A stretch of 64,000 nucleotides of DNA from UBA6921 sp031363085. GTDB lineage: Bacteria > Pseudomonadota > Gammaproteobacteria > SG8-11. A program made the position numbers and the translations under genes. This document shows positions 28,025 to 36,932 of the stretch, one piece after another. The notes beneath the pieces were generated by a model. The model searched no databases. It saw only the letters and a program-made list of their open reading frames with translations, and was not told the origin of the DNA. Where the stretch lies: NCBI GenBank assembly GCA_031363085.1, contig JANLTU010000245.1, forward strand, positions 1 through 64,000. The letters are read 5' to 3'. Position 1 is the stretch's first letter; each line of letters opens with the position of its first letter.

Positions 28025-28050
28025 ACGACCGGACATCGGCGCCCGGTCGT
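28025..28050. terminator. Bidirectional terminator-like hairpin between yebC and fbp
   Basis: ACGACCGG (28025-28032) and CCGGTCGT (28043-28050) form an 8-bp stem in the 47-nt gap between the convergent genes. T-rich bases follow on both sides (AATTATTT on plus, GTCTTTTCC on minus), so the hairpin could end transcripts from both genes. Confidence 0.6.
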
Positions 28051-28057
28051 AATTATT

Positions 28058-29065
28058 TCAGACTTCCTTGTGGTACCGAATCACCCGCTCCACTTCGTTA
28101 CGTGAGCCTAGAATCACCGGCACGCGCTGATGCAGGTTGTCAGGCTTGATATCCATGATGCGTTCGCGACCGGTGGTGCATACGCCGCCAGCTTGTTCGA
28201 CGATGAACGAGATCGGATTGGCTTCGTACATCAAACGCAGGCGCCCGGGCTTGGTCAAATCTTTCGTGTCTTTCGGATACATGAAAATTCCGCCGCGCGT
28301 CAGAATGCGGTACACGTCGGCGACCATCGACGCGATCCAGCGCATGTTGAAATCCTTCTCGCGCCCGCCCGCCTTGCCGCCCAGACATTCGCCGATGTAG
28401 CGCGTGACCGGCACTTCCCAGAAGCGGTGATTCGACATGTTGATGGCGAATTCTTTAGTGTCTTCCGGGATGCTCATTTTCGGATGAGTTAACACAAACT
28501 CGCCGATGTTGCGATCCAGCGTGAAACCGTTCACGCCATTGCCGGTGGTCAACACCATCATGGTGCAGGGGCCGTACAGCGCAAAACCGGCGCACACTTG
28601 CTGCGTCCCCGGCTGTAAAAAATCTTTCGCGGTCGGGTCGGTTACTTCCGGTGGGCAACGCAGAATCGAAAAAATCGTACCGACTGAAATGTTCACGTCG
28701 ATGTTCGACGAACCATCGAGCGGATCGAATACCAGCAGGTATTTACCCTTCGGATATTGCGCCGGGATGGGATACATATCGTCCATTTCTTCCGACGCCA
28801 TCCCCGCCAAGTGCCCGGCCCATTCATTCGACTTGAGCATAATGTCGTTGGTGATCACGTCGAGTTTTTTCTGCACCTCGCCTTGCACGTTATCGCTGCC
28901 GGCGCTGCCTAACAGGCCGATCAAGCCACCTTGACTGACCGCATTCGAAATCACCTTGCAAGCGGTTACAATGTCGTTCAGCAACGAGGTAAAATCGCCT
29001 GAAGCACCGCGAATGCGGCGCTGTTCTTCAATCATGAATTGCGTAATCGTGGTACCACTGTGCAT
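28058..29065 (-). CDS. fbp: Fructose-1,6-bisphosphatase, class I
   Basis: The 335-residue enzyme hydrolyses fructose 1,6-bisphosphate in gluconeogenesis or the Calvin cycle. The metal and substrate site is visible in LLVFDPLDGSSNIDVNISVG, and further family motifs are GIFMYPKDTKDLTKPGRLRL and NPISFIVEQAGG. Length equals the E. coli enzyme. It is a single-gene unit divergent from hemC. No other Calvin-cycle genes are nearby, so its pathway use is not shown. Confidence 0.96.
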   Translation of the reverse strand: MHSGTTITQFMIEEQRRIRGASGDFTSLLNDIVTACKVISNAVSQGGLIGLLGSAGSDNVQGEVQKKLDVITNDIMLKSNEWAGHLAGMASEEMDDMYPIPAQYPKGKYLLVFDPLDGSSNIDVNISVGTIFSILRCPPEVTDPTAKDFLQPGTQQVCAGFALYGPCTMMVLTTGNGVNGFTLDRNIGEFVLTHPKMSIPEDTKEFAINMSNHRFWEVPVTRYIGECLGGKAGGREKDFNMRWIASMVADVYRILTRGGIFMYPKDTKDLTKPGRLRLMYEANPISFIVEQAGGVCTTGRERIMDIKPDNLHQRVPVILGSRNEVERVIRYHKEV

Positions 29066-29249
29066 AGCTATTTACCCTTCACGTGATCCAATCGTTCGAC
29101 TGGCAGAAAAAATAGAGCGGGGATTCTAGCAAAAGCGCCCAGGTTTTTCGAAGCAATTGCCATTTTTAAGGCGCAGACGGCATTTGCGCGCCGCGCGCCC
29201 AGCGCTTAGCATGTGCCCATTCCAATCCTCCAAAATGTTTGAGAGCCGC

Positions 29250-30182
29250 ATGACCCACGCCCCGATCCGTATTGCGACGCGCAAAAGCCCCTTGGCCCTC
29301 TGGCAGGCCGAATTCGTGCGCGACAGTTTGTTGCGCGCCAACCCTGGCTTGCAGATTGAGCTGATCAAAATGACCACGCAGGGCGATAAAATTCTCGACA
29401 CGCCACTGGCCAAAGTCGGTGGTAAGGGCCTGTTCGTCAAAGAGCTCGAACAAGGCATGTTGCGTGGTGAGGCCGACTTGGCCGTGCATTCGATGAAAGA
29501 TGTGCCAGTCGAATTGCCCGCCGGGCTGCATCTGGCCGCCATTTGCGAACGCGAAGATCCACGCGACGCGTTTGTTTCCAATCGCTACGCCGCGTTTGCC
29601 GAACTGCCGCAGGGCGCGCGCGTTGGCACCTCCAGCCTGCGCCGCCAGTCGCAGATTCGTGCCAGCCGTCCCGACCTGCAAATTTTTGACCTGCGCGGAA
29701 ATGTCAATACCCGTCTCGCCAAGCTCGACGCCGGCGACTACGACGCAATCATCCTGGCTGTCGCCGGGCTCAAACGCTTAGGTTTCGAATCCCGCATCCG
29801 CACCGGCATCGCACCGGAAGTCAGCCTGCCCGCCATTGGCCAAGGCGCCGTCGGCATCGAATGCCGCAGCGATGATGAGCGCATCAACGGCCTGCTCGCG
29901 GCGTTGAACCACCCACACACCCGCATTTGTGTGGAAGCCGAACGCGCCATGAACCTGCGCTTACAAGGCGGCTGCCAAGTGCCCATCGGCGGCTACGCGC
30001 TGCTTGAAAATGGCGTGTTGTGGTTGCGCGGCTTGGTCGGTAGCCCCGACGGTTTGCGCGTCATTCGCGGCGAAGTGCGCGGGCCCAGCGCCAAGGCGGT
30101 GGAGTTGGGTGTCACGCTTGCCAACGATTTGCTGGCACGCGGCGCCGCTGAAATATTGCAAGAAGTCTACGCACGTGCCTGA
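29250..30182 (+). CDS. hemC: Hydroxymethylbilane synthase (porphobilinogen deaminase)
   Basis: The 310-residue enzyme joins four porphobilinogens in heme synthesis. Seen: IRIATRKSPLALWQAEFVRD, VHSMKDVPVELPAGL, the RVGTSSLRRQSQIRASRPDL region and the Cys that carries the dipyrromethane cofactor in LRLQGGCQVPIGG. ATG 29250 after GAGAG fits the family N-terminus. The frame is open to 29157, but the extension is not conserved in style. It overlaps hemD by 8 nt. Confidence 0.96.
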   Translation: MTHAPIRIATRKSPLALWQAEFVRDSLLRANPGLQIELIKMTTQGDKILDTPLAKVGGKGLFVKELEQGMLRGEADLAVHSMKDVPVELPAGLHLAAICEREDPRDAFVSNRYAAFAELPQGARVGTSSLRRQSQIRASRPDLQIFDLRGNVNTRLAKLDAGDYDAIILAVAGLKRLGFESRIRTGIAPEVSLPAIGQGAVGIECRSDDERINGLLAALNHPHTRICVEAERAMNLRLQGGCQVPIGGYALLENGVLWLRGLVGSPDGLRVIRGEVRGPSAKAVELGVTLANDLLARGAAEILQEVYARA

Positions 30183-30951
30183 TGTTGACTTACGTGGACT
30201 CACGGTCGTCGTCACTAGGCCGGAACACCAGGCAGGCAACCTGCGTCAATTGATCGAAGCCGCCGGCGGGCAGGTTATTTTATTCCCAACGCTCGCCATC
30301 GCCGCACCGCAAAACCGGCCGGCGGTGCTGGCCGTATTGCAGCGCCTTGCTCAATTCGACCTCGCCGTGTTCATTAGCTCCAATGCGGTCGATTACGGCT
30401 TGCGTTACGCCGCCGAAGTTGGTGGCTTGCCGATGCATTTACAGATCGCTGCCGTCGGCGCTGGTACCGCGCGCGCGTTGCACGCCGCCGGTCATCCGCC
30501 CACTCTGGTGCCTGAGCACGACTTCAACAGCGAAGCCCTGCTGGCCCTCGCCGCCTTGCAGCAGGTGGCCGGCAAAAAAGTCATTATCTTCCGTGGCGAA
30601 GGCGGCCGCGAACACTTGGCCGACACACTGCGCAGTCGCGGCGCGCAAGTCGACTACGTACAGGTTTATCGCCGTGAAAAACCACCGGTGGATCGTGCCG
30701 TGCTGCTCGACGCCTGGGTACGTCATGGCATCGGCGCCATCGTCGTAACCAGCAACGAAAGCCTGCAAAACCTGTTCGACATGGTCGGCAGCGAAGGGCA
30801 AGCGTATCTGTGCTACACGCAATTGGTGCTCGTCAGTCAACGCGCAGTTGAACTGGCCCACCGCCTGGGCGTGCAGCGTGCGCCCATCGTCGCAGAGCGC
30901 GCCGGGGATGATGCGATAGTAGCTGCATTAGCGAAGTGCGCCGCACACTAA
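30175..30951 (+). CDS. hemD: Uroporphyrinogen-III synthase
   Basis: The product from GTG 30175 has 258 residues and belongs to the weakly conserved HemD family. It has GLTVVVTRPEHQAGNLRQLI at the start, an internal VFISSNAVDYGL, the motif GEGGREHLADTL, and IGAIVVTSNESLQNLFDMV near the end. It closes and inverts ring D of the tetrapyrrole. The GTG overlaps the hemC stop, the usual coupling of this pair. The expected hemX/hemY are not downstream; a marR-type unit follows. Confidence 0.92.
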   Translation: MPDVDLRGLTVVVTRPEHQAGNLRQLIEAAGGQVILFPTLAIAAPQNRPAVLAVLQRLAQFDLAVFISSNAVDYGLRYAAEVGGLPMHLQIAAVGAGTARALHAAGHPPTLVPEHDFNSEALLALAALQQVAGKKVIIFRGEGGREHLADTLRSRGAQVDYVQVYRREKPPVDRAVLLDAWVRHGIGAIVVTSNESLQNLFDMVGSEGQAYLCYTQLVLVSQRAVELAHRLGVQRAPIVAERAGDDAIVAALAKCAAH

Positions 30952-30997
30952 GGCTGTTATTACGTTGGTTCCCCCACCTTAGCAACACATGAATATT

Positions 30998-31031
30998 GAC
31001 AACTAGTTTCCAGTAAAGGAAACTAGTTGTC
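30998..31031. promoter_or_regulatory. Perfect 14-bp inverted repeat, probable MarR operator, overlapping a -35 box
   Basis: GACAACTAGTTTCC (30998-31011) and GGAAACTAGTTGTC (31018-31031) are exact reverse complements with a 6-nt spacer. Each arm holds the smaller palindrome AACTAGTT. A TTGACA -35 hexamer (30996-31001) overlaps the left arm, so a protein bound here would block transcription of the adjacent marR gene. Autoregulation by the MarR-type protein is the natural inference. Confidence 0.8.
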
Positions 31032-31050
31032 GTTTATGGAGAAAGCAACA

Positions 31051-31527
31051 GTGACATCCCATCCACAATCCAAAGCTACCCTACTGACCGACCTCATGCT
31101 TGCGGTCTTCCGCGTGAATGGCCGTCTATTGGAAAAAGGTGACCAACTGGTTGAGGGCCTCAACCTCACCAGCGCCCGCTGGCAAGCGCTGGGGGCCGTG
31201 GCACTGGCCGAAAAGTCGCTGTCCGCGCCGCAGATCGCCGAGGCAATGGGCATCACCCGGCAGGGCGCACAGAAGCAGCTCAACAAACTGGAGCAGGACG
31301 GTTTCTTTGCGCAAGCGCCGAACCCACGCCACCTGCGCTCGCCCGTTTACGCTTTAACTGAACTAGGCGAGCGCACTTTTGCCAAGGCGATGGTTCTGGA
31401 GACGGCTTGGGCCAAAAGCCTAGTTGCCGATCTTGCTCTGCAAGATCTTAAGAGCGCATTGCAAACCCTGAACGCCGTGCATGAAGTGCTCAACGCTCCG
31501 GTTCCAATCAAAGGGGCCAAGTCATGA
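31051..31527 (+). CDS. MarR-family transcriptional regulator
   Basis: The protein of about 158 residues is a MarR-type winged-helix regulator. It has an N-terminal dimerisation helix (LLTDLMLAVFRVNGRLLEKG) and a recognition region (SAPQIAEAMGITRQGAQKQL, then NKLEQDGFF). The wing is followed by the C-terminal helix. GTG 31051 is preceded by GGAG at 8-9 nt. ATG 31036 is an alternative, with a poorer site and very close to the operator. It overlaps the following membrane-protein gene by 4 nt and is preceded by a perfect inverted repeat, so it probably represses itself and that gene. Confidence 0.88.
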   Translation: MTSHPQSKATLLTDLMLAVFRVNGRLLEKGDQLVEGLNLTSARWQALGAVALAEKSLSAPQIAEAMGITRQGAQKQLNKLEQDGFFAQAPNPRHLRSPVYALTELGERTFAKAMVLETAWAKSLVADLALQDLKSALQTLNAVHEVLNAPVPIKGAKS

Positions 31528-31976
31528 AATCAGTTATTCACGCCATCAGTGGTAGCACCGCGATGTTCATCATCGCCGGCTTCTGGACCTCGACACTGGT
31601 CTCGGAGGTATTGCTGGATGGCGCTGACGTAGCCGCAGTCAAACACGTGATCGCATATGGCTTGATCCTACTGGTGCCGTTCATGGCCGCCACCGGCGGC
31701 TCCGGCTTTGCACTGGGTAAGACCCGGCCGGGACGTCTTCTCGACCAAAAACGAAAGCGCATGGCCATCGTCGGCATCAACGGCGTGTTAGTGATGATCC
31801 CTGCGGCGATCTTTCTTAACGTCAAGGCTGCTGCCGGTGAGTTCGACACCTGGTTCTATGCTGTGCAGGCGGTGGAGCTAAGCGTCGGCGCCATGCAGCT
31901 CACCCTCATGGCTATGAATTTCCGAGATGGGCTGGCATTGTCTGGCAAGCGGCATGTGGCTAGACCGAAGGCGTAA
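31524..31976 (+). CDS. Small four-helix membrane protein co-transcribed with MarR regulator
   Basis: The 150-residue protein has about four hydrophobic segments: GSTAMFIIAGFWTSTLVSEV, HVIAYGLILLVPFMAATGGS, MAIVGINGVLVMIPAAIFLN and a C-terminal AVQAVELSVGAMQLTLMA. No family name comes to mind. The 4-nt overlap with marR (ATGA) and the shared operator make it the likely target of that regulator. Membrane proteins in such units often confer tolerance to a hydrophobic compound, but nothing in the sequence proves that. Confidence 0.75.
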   Translation: MKSVIHAISGSTAMFIIAGFWTSTLVSEVLLDGADVAAVKHVIAYGLILLVPFMAATGGSGFALGKTRPGRLLDQKRKRMAIVGINGVLVMIPAAIFLNVKAAAGEFDTWFYAVQAVELSVGAMQLTLMAMNFRDGLALSGKRHVARPKA

Positions 31977-32015
31977 ATGCTGTTTGAAGGTGGTTATACA
32001 AGCGTGGAGGTGTAC

Positions 32016-32885
32016 GTGTCCCCTATTTACATCATCGGTTGCGGCGACATTGGCCTGCGAGTCGCGTCACGGTGGCAAGCGCGCGGCGCGTCTGTCCACG
32101 CATTGGCGCGTAGCGCAGCCAGCACGACGGCGTTGCAAGCGCGCGGCATCGCGGTGCTCAACGGTGATTTGGATCAGCCGGAGAATTTACCGCCCCCTGC
32201 TGCACACAGCATTGTTTATTTCTTCGCGCCGCCGCCGCCGCGTGGCGTGACCGATCCGCGCATGCGCAATTTTCTCGATGCGATTCCCAACGACAGCCTT
32301 CCCGAGCGTGTGGTGTACATCAGCACCAGCGGCGTGTACGGCGACGTGCGCGGCGCGTGGGTCACCGAAGACGCGCCGGTCAACCCCACAGTAGACCGCA
32401 GCCGTCGGCGCCTCGACGCCGAGCAGACGTTACAAACCTGGGCGGGGTGCACCGGCGTGCCGGTGGTGATCCTGCGGGTGCCGGGAATTTATGGCCCGGG
32501 CCGATTGCCGGTTGAAATTGTCAAGTCTGGGCGCCCGATTCTGAGTGAAGCTGAATCGCTGTATACCAACCGCATTCACGCCGATGATCTGGCTAACATC
32601 TGTGTGGTGGCGGGTGAATCGCACCGCCCGCCCGGTATTTACAATGTCAGCGACGGTCACCCCGGCAGCATGGCGCAGTATTTTAAAGCAGTGGCCGATC
32701 TGCTCGGCGTGCCGCGACCGTCGGAAGTGGGCATGGACGAAGCCAAGCGTGTGTTGAGTGCGGAGTTGATGTCGTACCTGACCGAATCACGGCGCGTGGA
32801 CAACAGCAAAATGCTGCGTGATCTTGGGGTAGTGCTACAGTTTCCGACGCTGGTGGAAGGACTGCGCAATTGCCGTGAAGCTTAA
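32016..32885 (+). CDS. SDR-family NAD(P)-dependent epimerase/oxidoreductase (YeeZ-like)
   Basis: The product from GTG 32016 has 289 residues and is an extended short-chain dehydrogenase-like Rossmann protein. It starts SPIYIIGCGDIGLRVASRW, where G-C-G-D-I-G replaces the usual GxxGxxG. It has VVYISTSGVYGDVRG and VVILRVPGIYGPGRLP, and the catalytic Tyr-x-x-x-Lys is not obvious. E. coli YeeZ is the closest style I recognise. GGAGG at 32006-32010 fixes the GTG start; the frame is open to 31977. The substrate is unknown. Confidence 0.8.
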   Translation: MSPIYIIGCGDIGLRVASRWQARGASVHALARSAASTTALQARGIAVLNGDLDQPENLPPPAAHSIVYFFAPPPPRGVTDPRMRNFLDAIPNDSLPERVVYISTSGVYGDVRGAWVTEDAPVNPTVDRSRRRLDAEQTLQTWAGCTGVPVVILRVPGIYGPGRLPVEIVKSGRPILSEAESLYTNRIHADDLANICVVAGESHRPPGIYNVSDGHPGSMAQYFKAVADLLGVPRPSEVGMDEAKRVLSAELMSYLTESRRVDNSKMLRDLGVVLQFPTLVEGLRNCREA

Positions 32886-32954
32886 GGTGGGCATTCAGTA
32901 TTTGGCGCCGCTGGCTATGGCTTACGTCCCCACACATAGCGCAGGCGTGTCGGG

Positions 32955-33235
32955 CTAAGAGTCTAATTTGTCAAGCCACACCACGTGCAGGTCGCCGAGC
33001 TCGTCCATCGCAATGCTGGGATGCGATCCTCCCAAGTTACGGCTACAGTGCCGCCGCGCGCTGCAATATTTTTGCGACCGGCGGACTCAAGATGATGGAG
33101 AACCTGCTTGCCCGGTGCGGCCGTGACCTCCAGCGGCATGGTAAAACTCCACGGCGCGGCAACTGCCGCTATAGTCAAGCACAGGCTCGTTAATACGCTG
33201 TAATACATGCGTGCCATCATTTCCTTGGCTGCCAT
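32955..33235 (-). pseudogene. Remnant of an exported sialidase/BNR-repeat-like protein
   Basis: The minus strand encodes a signal peptide (MYYSVLTSLCLTIAAVAAP) and then VLHHLESAGRKNIAARGGTV, AVTWEDR. After this the frame becomes meaningless. In the next frame, from about GSHPSIAMDELGDLHVVWLD, a typical BNR-repeat phrase appears and ends at a stop (32955-32957). The two parts belong to one protein type but are joined by a frameshift and are far too short, so most of the gene has been deleted. Family recognition is by eye and therefore moderate. Confidence 0.6.
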
Positions 33236-33270
33236 AATTCCATTGGATTTTGCGCAAAATAATTAGACCA

Positions 33271-33966
33271 CTATTCCACCCGCTCACCGAAGATCGCCGT
33301 GCCCACCCGTACCAGGGTTGAGCCTTCGGCAATCGCAGCTTCCAGGTCGTCCGACATGCCCATCGATAAAGTGTCAAGCTCATGGCCCGCATGACATAAC
33401 TGTTGATACAGTTCACGCAACATCCGAAATCCAGCACGCTGCTGCTCGAATTCGGCCTGCGCTGCCGGGATCGTCATCAACCCACGCAAGCGCAAGCGCG
33501 GCAAGCCGCGCAGTGTATGTGCCAGCGCCGCGACCTCCGCCACGCGCACGCCCGACTTGCTGGTCTCGCCGCTCACATTCACTTGAATGCAGACATTCAG
33601 CGGCGGCAGCATCGCCGGTCGCTGCGCATGTAGGCGTTGCGCAATTTTGTCGCGCTCGACACTGTGCACCCAGGCGAAGTGGGTTGCGACCGCGCGCGTT
33701 TTGTTCGACTGCAACGGTCCGATAAAATGCCAGTCGAGCGGCAAGTCGGTGACCGCGCTGATCTTTACCAGCGCCTCTTGCAAGTAGCTTTCGCCGAAGC
33801 GCCGTTGGCCCGCCGCATACGCAGCGCGGATCGCCGTTGCCGGATGGGTTTTGCTGACGGCGAGCAAATCCACCGCACCCGGTGCGCGGCCGAAGCGTTG
33901 TTCGGCCTGCGCGATGCGCGCGCGAACCGCAGCAAGGTGTTGGGCGATGGTGTTCGAGTTAATCAA
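33271..33966 (-). CDS. yggS: Pyridoxal-phosphate homeostasis protein YggS
   Basis: The 231-residue protein is of the YggS/PROSC family, a PLP-binding TIM barrel without enzymatic activity. Seen: VDLLAVSKTHPATAIRAAY with the PLP lysine, GQRRFGESYLQEA, WHFIGPLQSNKTR and the C-terminal LSMGMSDDLEAAIAEGSTLV. TTG 33966 gives the family length and N-terminus; the longer open frame runs into pilT antisense and is spurious. It is divergent from pilT, the conserved yggS-pilT neighbourhood of gammaproteobacteria. proC and yggT, often next to it, are missing and a decayed gene lies there instead. Confidence 0.92.
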   Translation of the reverse strand: MINSNTIAQHLAAVRARIAQAEQRFGRAPGAVDLLAVSKTHPATAIRAAYAAGQRRFGESYLQEALVKISAVTDLPLDWHFIGPLQSNKTRAVATHFAWVHSVERDKIAQRLHAQRPAMLPPLNVCIQVNVSGETSKSGVRVAEVAALAHTLRGLPRLRLRGLMTIPAAQAEFEQQRAGFRMLRELYQQLCHAGHELDTLSMGMSDDLEAAIAEGSTLVRVGTAIFGERVE

Positions 33967-34056
33967 GAGGTGTCCGGGTGCCGTTATAGCGGGAGGTGGT
34001 CGAACCTGCCGCTGTTTGGGCAGCCTGCAAGTACAGAACACGATTATAGGTGACCG

Positions 34057-35094
34057 ATGGATATCGCAGAACTCCTGGCCTTCAGTGTTAAGAACGGTGC
34101 TTCCGATTTGCACCTGTCGGCGGGTGTGCCGCCGATGATTCGCGTCGACGGCGACATGCGCCGCATCAATCTGCCGGCGCTGGATCACAAGACCGTGCAC
34201 GGCTTGATTTACGACATCATGAACGACAAGCAGCGCAAGGACTACGAAGAATTTCTGGAAACCGATTTCTCGTTCGAGATTCCCAGTCTGGCGCGTTTTC
34301 GCGTGAACGCATTCAACCAGAATCGCGGCGCAGGCGCGGTGTTTCGCACCATTCCCACCAACATTCTTACGCTCGAAGAACTCGGCTGTCCGGCGGTATT
34401 CAAGGAGATTGCCAAGAATCCGCGCGGGCTGGTGCTGGTGACCGGGCCGACCGGTTCGGGCAAATCGACCACGTTGGCGGCGATGGTGAACTTCGTCAAC
34501 GAGAGTGATTACGCGCATATCTTGACCATTGAAGACCCAATTGAATTCGTGCACGAAAGCAAAAAATGTCTGGTCAACCAGCGCGAGGTGCACCGCGACA
34601 CGCTCGGTTTCGCTGAATCACTGCGCTCGGCCTTGCGCGAAGATCCCGATATCATTCTGGTCGGTGAAATGCGCGACCCGGAAACCATTGGTCTGGCGCT
34701 GACGGCGTCCGAAACCGGTCACTTGGTGTTCGGCACTTTGCACACCAGTTCGGCGGCGAAAACGGTGGACCGCATCATTGACGTGTTCCCGGCGGCGGAA
34801 AAAGAAATGGTGCGCTCGATGCTGTCGGAATCGATGCGCGCGGTGATTTCGCAGACGCTATTGAAAAAAGCCAGCGGCGGCCGCGTGGCCGCGCACGAAA
34901 TCATGGTCGGCACGCCGGCGATTCGTAACCTGATTCGCGAAAACAAAATTCCGCAAATGTATTCGGCGATCCAGACCGGGCAACAATACGGCATGCAAAC
35001 GCTGGATCAGAATCTGGCCGAGCTGGTGAAGAAAGGCGCGGTCAGCAAACAAGAGGCACGCACCAAGGCGGCGAACAAAGATTCCTTTAACTAG
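34057..35094 (+). CDS. pilT: Type IV pilus retraction ATPase PilT
   Basis: The 345-residue hexameric AAA-type motor depolymerises pili for twitching. Seen: MDIAELLAFSVKNGASDLHL, Walker A GPTGSGKSTTLAAMV (from residue 130), Asp box DPDIILVGEMRDPETIG, His box LVFGTLHTSSAAKTVDRI, and the PilT-specific C-terminal AIRNLIRENKI. A near-identical 40-bp copy of the last motif recurs at 37024-37063. pilU follows after 93 nt. Confidence 0.97.
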   Translation: MDIAELLAFSVKNGASDLHLSAGVPPMIRVDGDMRRINLPALDHKTVHGLIYDIMNDKQRKDYEEFLETDFSFEIPSLARFRVNAFNQNRGAGAVFRTIPTNILTLEELGCPAVFKEIAKNPRGLVLVTGPTGSGKSTTLAAMVNFVNESDYAHILTIEDPIEFVHESKKCLVNQREVHRDTLGFAESLRSALREDPDIILVGEMRDPETIGLALTASETGHLVFGTLHTSSAAKTVDRIIDVFPAAEKEMVRSMLSESMRAVISQTLLKKASGGRVAAHEIMVGTPAIRNLIRENKIPQMYSAIQTGQQYGMQTLDQNLAELVKKGAVSKQEARTKAANKDSFN

Positions 35095-35187
35095 CAGCCT
35101 GTCGAGCTTAGGACGGCGGGGCTGCAATCAATGGAACTGACTAATGAAAAGACCAGGCCCCGCGTTTGCCGTGCGCGTGTATGAACA

Positions 35188-36327
35188 ATGAATAACGTCG
35201 AAGACTTCCACGCCTTGCTGCGCGCCATGGTCGAGAAGCAGGCATCCGACCTGTTCCTCACCGCCGGCCTGCCGCCGTGTTTGAAAGTTCACGGCAGTCT
35301 GCTGCCGATTGGTATTGAAACGCTCAGCCCCCATCAAGTGCGCGCGCTGGCGTATCAAATCATGAACGACGATCAACGCCACGAATTCGAAACCACCCAG
35401 GAATGTAATTTCGCGCTGTCGGACCCCAGCATCGGCCGCTTTCGCGTCAACGTGTTCGTGCAGAAATACCAAGTCGGCATGGTGCTGCGCAAAATCGAAA
35501 CTAGAATCCCAACGCTCGCCGATTTGCGCGCACCGCCGACGCTCGCTGAGCTGGCGATGAGCAAGCGCGGCTTGATCGTGATCGTCGGCGCCACCGGTTC
35601 GGGTAAGTCCACCACACTGGCGGCCATGATCGGCCACCGCAACCAGAACAGCAGCGGCCACATCATCACCATCGAAGACCCGATTGAGTTCATTCACGAA
35701 CATGTCGGCTGTGTGATCACGCAACGCGAAGTTGGCGTCGACACGCAGTCGTTTGAAAGCGCACTGAAGAACACGCTACGCCAAGCGCCGGATGTCATTT
35801 TGATCGGCGAAATCCGCACTCGCGAGACCATGTCGCACGCGATTGCATTTACCGAGACCGGACACCTGTGTTTTGCAACGCTGCATGCCAACAACGCCAA
35901 CCAAGCGTTGGACCGCATCGTCAACTTCTTCCCCGACGACCGCCGCAACCAATTGCTGCTGGATTTATCGCTCAATCTCAAGGCCGTGGTCGCCCAACAA
36001 CTGGTGCCCACGCCAGATCGTCAGGGCCGCCGCCTCGCGCTGGAAATTTTACTCAACACACCGCTGATGGCGCAGCTCATCCACAAGGGTGAATTCCACA
36101 AACTCAAGGAAGTGATGAAGAAATCCACCACCCTGGGCATGCAGACCTTCGATCAGGCGCTGCTGCAACTGTACGAAGCCGCAGAAATTTCCTATGACGA
36201 CGCCCTGCACCACGCCGACGCGCCCAACGAGCTGCGCTTATTAGTCAAGCTCGGCAAAGACGGTGGCATCGACAAGCTGCAATCGGCGCTGGACGGAATG
36301 GAGTTGATTGAGCCGCGCCGCACTTGA
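35188..36327 (+). CDS. pilU: PilT-dependent accessory ATPase PilU
   Basis: The 379-residue PilT paralogue has Walker A GATGSGKSTTLAAMIGH (from residue 134), Asp box PDVILIGEIRTRETMSHAI, His box LCFATLHANNANQALDRI, and an extended C-terminus after MQTFDQALLQLYEAAEISYD. It assists PilT under load. ATG 35188 follows a 93-nt gap from pilT. A diverged piece of its 3' part lies at 37066-37130. Confidence 0.96.
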   Translation: MNNVEDFHALLRAMVEKQASDLFLTAGLPPCLKVHGSLLPIGIETLSPHQVRALAYQIMNDDQRHEFETTQECNFALSDPSIGRFRVNVFVQKYQVGMVLRKIETRIPTLADLRAPPTLAELAMSKRGLIVIVGATGSGKSTTLAAMIGHRNQNSSGHIITIEDPIEFIHEHVGCVITQREVGVDTQSFESALKNTLRQAPDVILIGEIRTRETMSHAIAFTETGHLCFATLHANNANQALDRIVNFFPDDRRNQLLLDLSLNLKAVVAQQLVPTPDRQGRRLALEILLNTPLMAQLIHKGEFHKLKEVMKKSTTLGMQTFDQALLQLYEAAEISYDDALHHADAPNELRLLVKLGKDGGIDKLQSALDGMELIEPRRT

Positions 36328-36362
36328 TTTTACGACGAGTGCGGTCCCCTTGAGGCATGGGG

Positions 36363-36815
36363 TTAGGTGTCGTCGGTGCCCAGCGCCACGAATTCGCCTT
36401 CGAGCTGACCGGCAACTTGCCCGGCGTATTCGACAACGCAGGATACCGTGATTCTCGCCCGACCTTTGCGTTTCAACATGCGTGTGAATGACTCCCAGGC
36501 GGCTTCAGTCGCGATGAACGAACGCGCGGTGAACGTGCCCGAGATCGGCAGTGCGTAATGCATGGAGTTGCGCTGAATCACCAGGCGACTTGAAATACTC
36601 AAGCTCGCGAGACGTGTGTGGAGCAGTGACCACGCCGCCAAAATTGCTACCGCTGAGGCACTCCCGCCAAAGACCGTGTCGCGATGATTGATATTGGCAG
36701 CCAAGGGTGCGCTGAGCGTGACGCCTTCGGGTTGCACGCTGACAACCGAAACCTGCATCGCCTTGGACAGCGGGATGTGGTCGTATAAATATTTCTCAAG
36801 TTCGATGCAGTTCAT
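36363..36815 (-). CDS. YiiD_C-type hotdog thioesterase domain protein
   Basis: The 150-residue protein is of the putative thioesterase (YiiD C-terminal) family. It begins LEKYLYDHIPLSKAMQVSVV and contains PLAANINHRDTVFGGSASAV and LAAWSLLHTRLASLSISSRL. These are a hotdog helix and strand with the conserved N-h-x-D-T-V-F-G-G. It would hydrolyse an acyl-CoA or acyl-ACP; the substrate is unknown. It converges on pilU and its 5' side faces the remnant-rich region at 36.8-37.2 kb. Confidence 0.8.
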   Translation of the reverse strand: MNCIELEKYLYDHIPLSKAMQVSVVSVQPEGVTLSAPLAANINHRDTVFGGSASAVAILAAWSLLHTRLASLSISSRLVIQRNSMHYALPISGTFTARSFIATEAAWESFTRMLKRKGRARITVSCVVEYAGQVAGQLEGEFVALGTDDT

Positions 36816-36932
36816 GATGACTCGCTTTGGCCCACAGGATGGGAAAAGGTTGCCTGCGTCGACCCGTCATCGACTTCAAGCGGCGCAGCGCTGTGTCCGC
36901 CCTGATCCCACGTACTAAATCGTGGGTTGTCG

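Noticed and set aside
29782..29800. TTCGAATCC-like sequence suggesting a tRNA T-arm
   Set aside because: It lies inside hemC in frame and no cloverleaf can be drawn around it; I found no tRNA or rRNA gene in the window.
33967..34593. Long upstream extension of the yggS frame (to 440 codons)
   Set aside because: The extension is antisense to pilT, carries no recognisable protein motif, and YggS proteins are about 230 residues.
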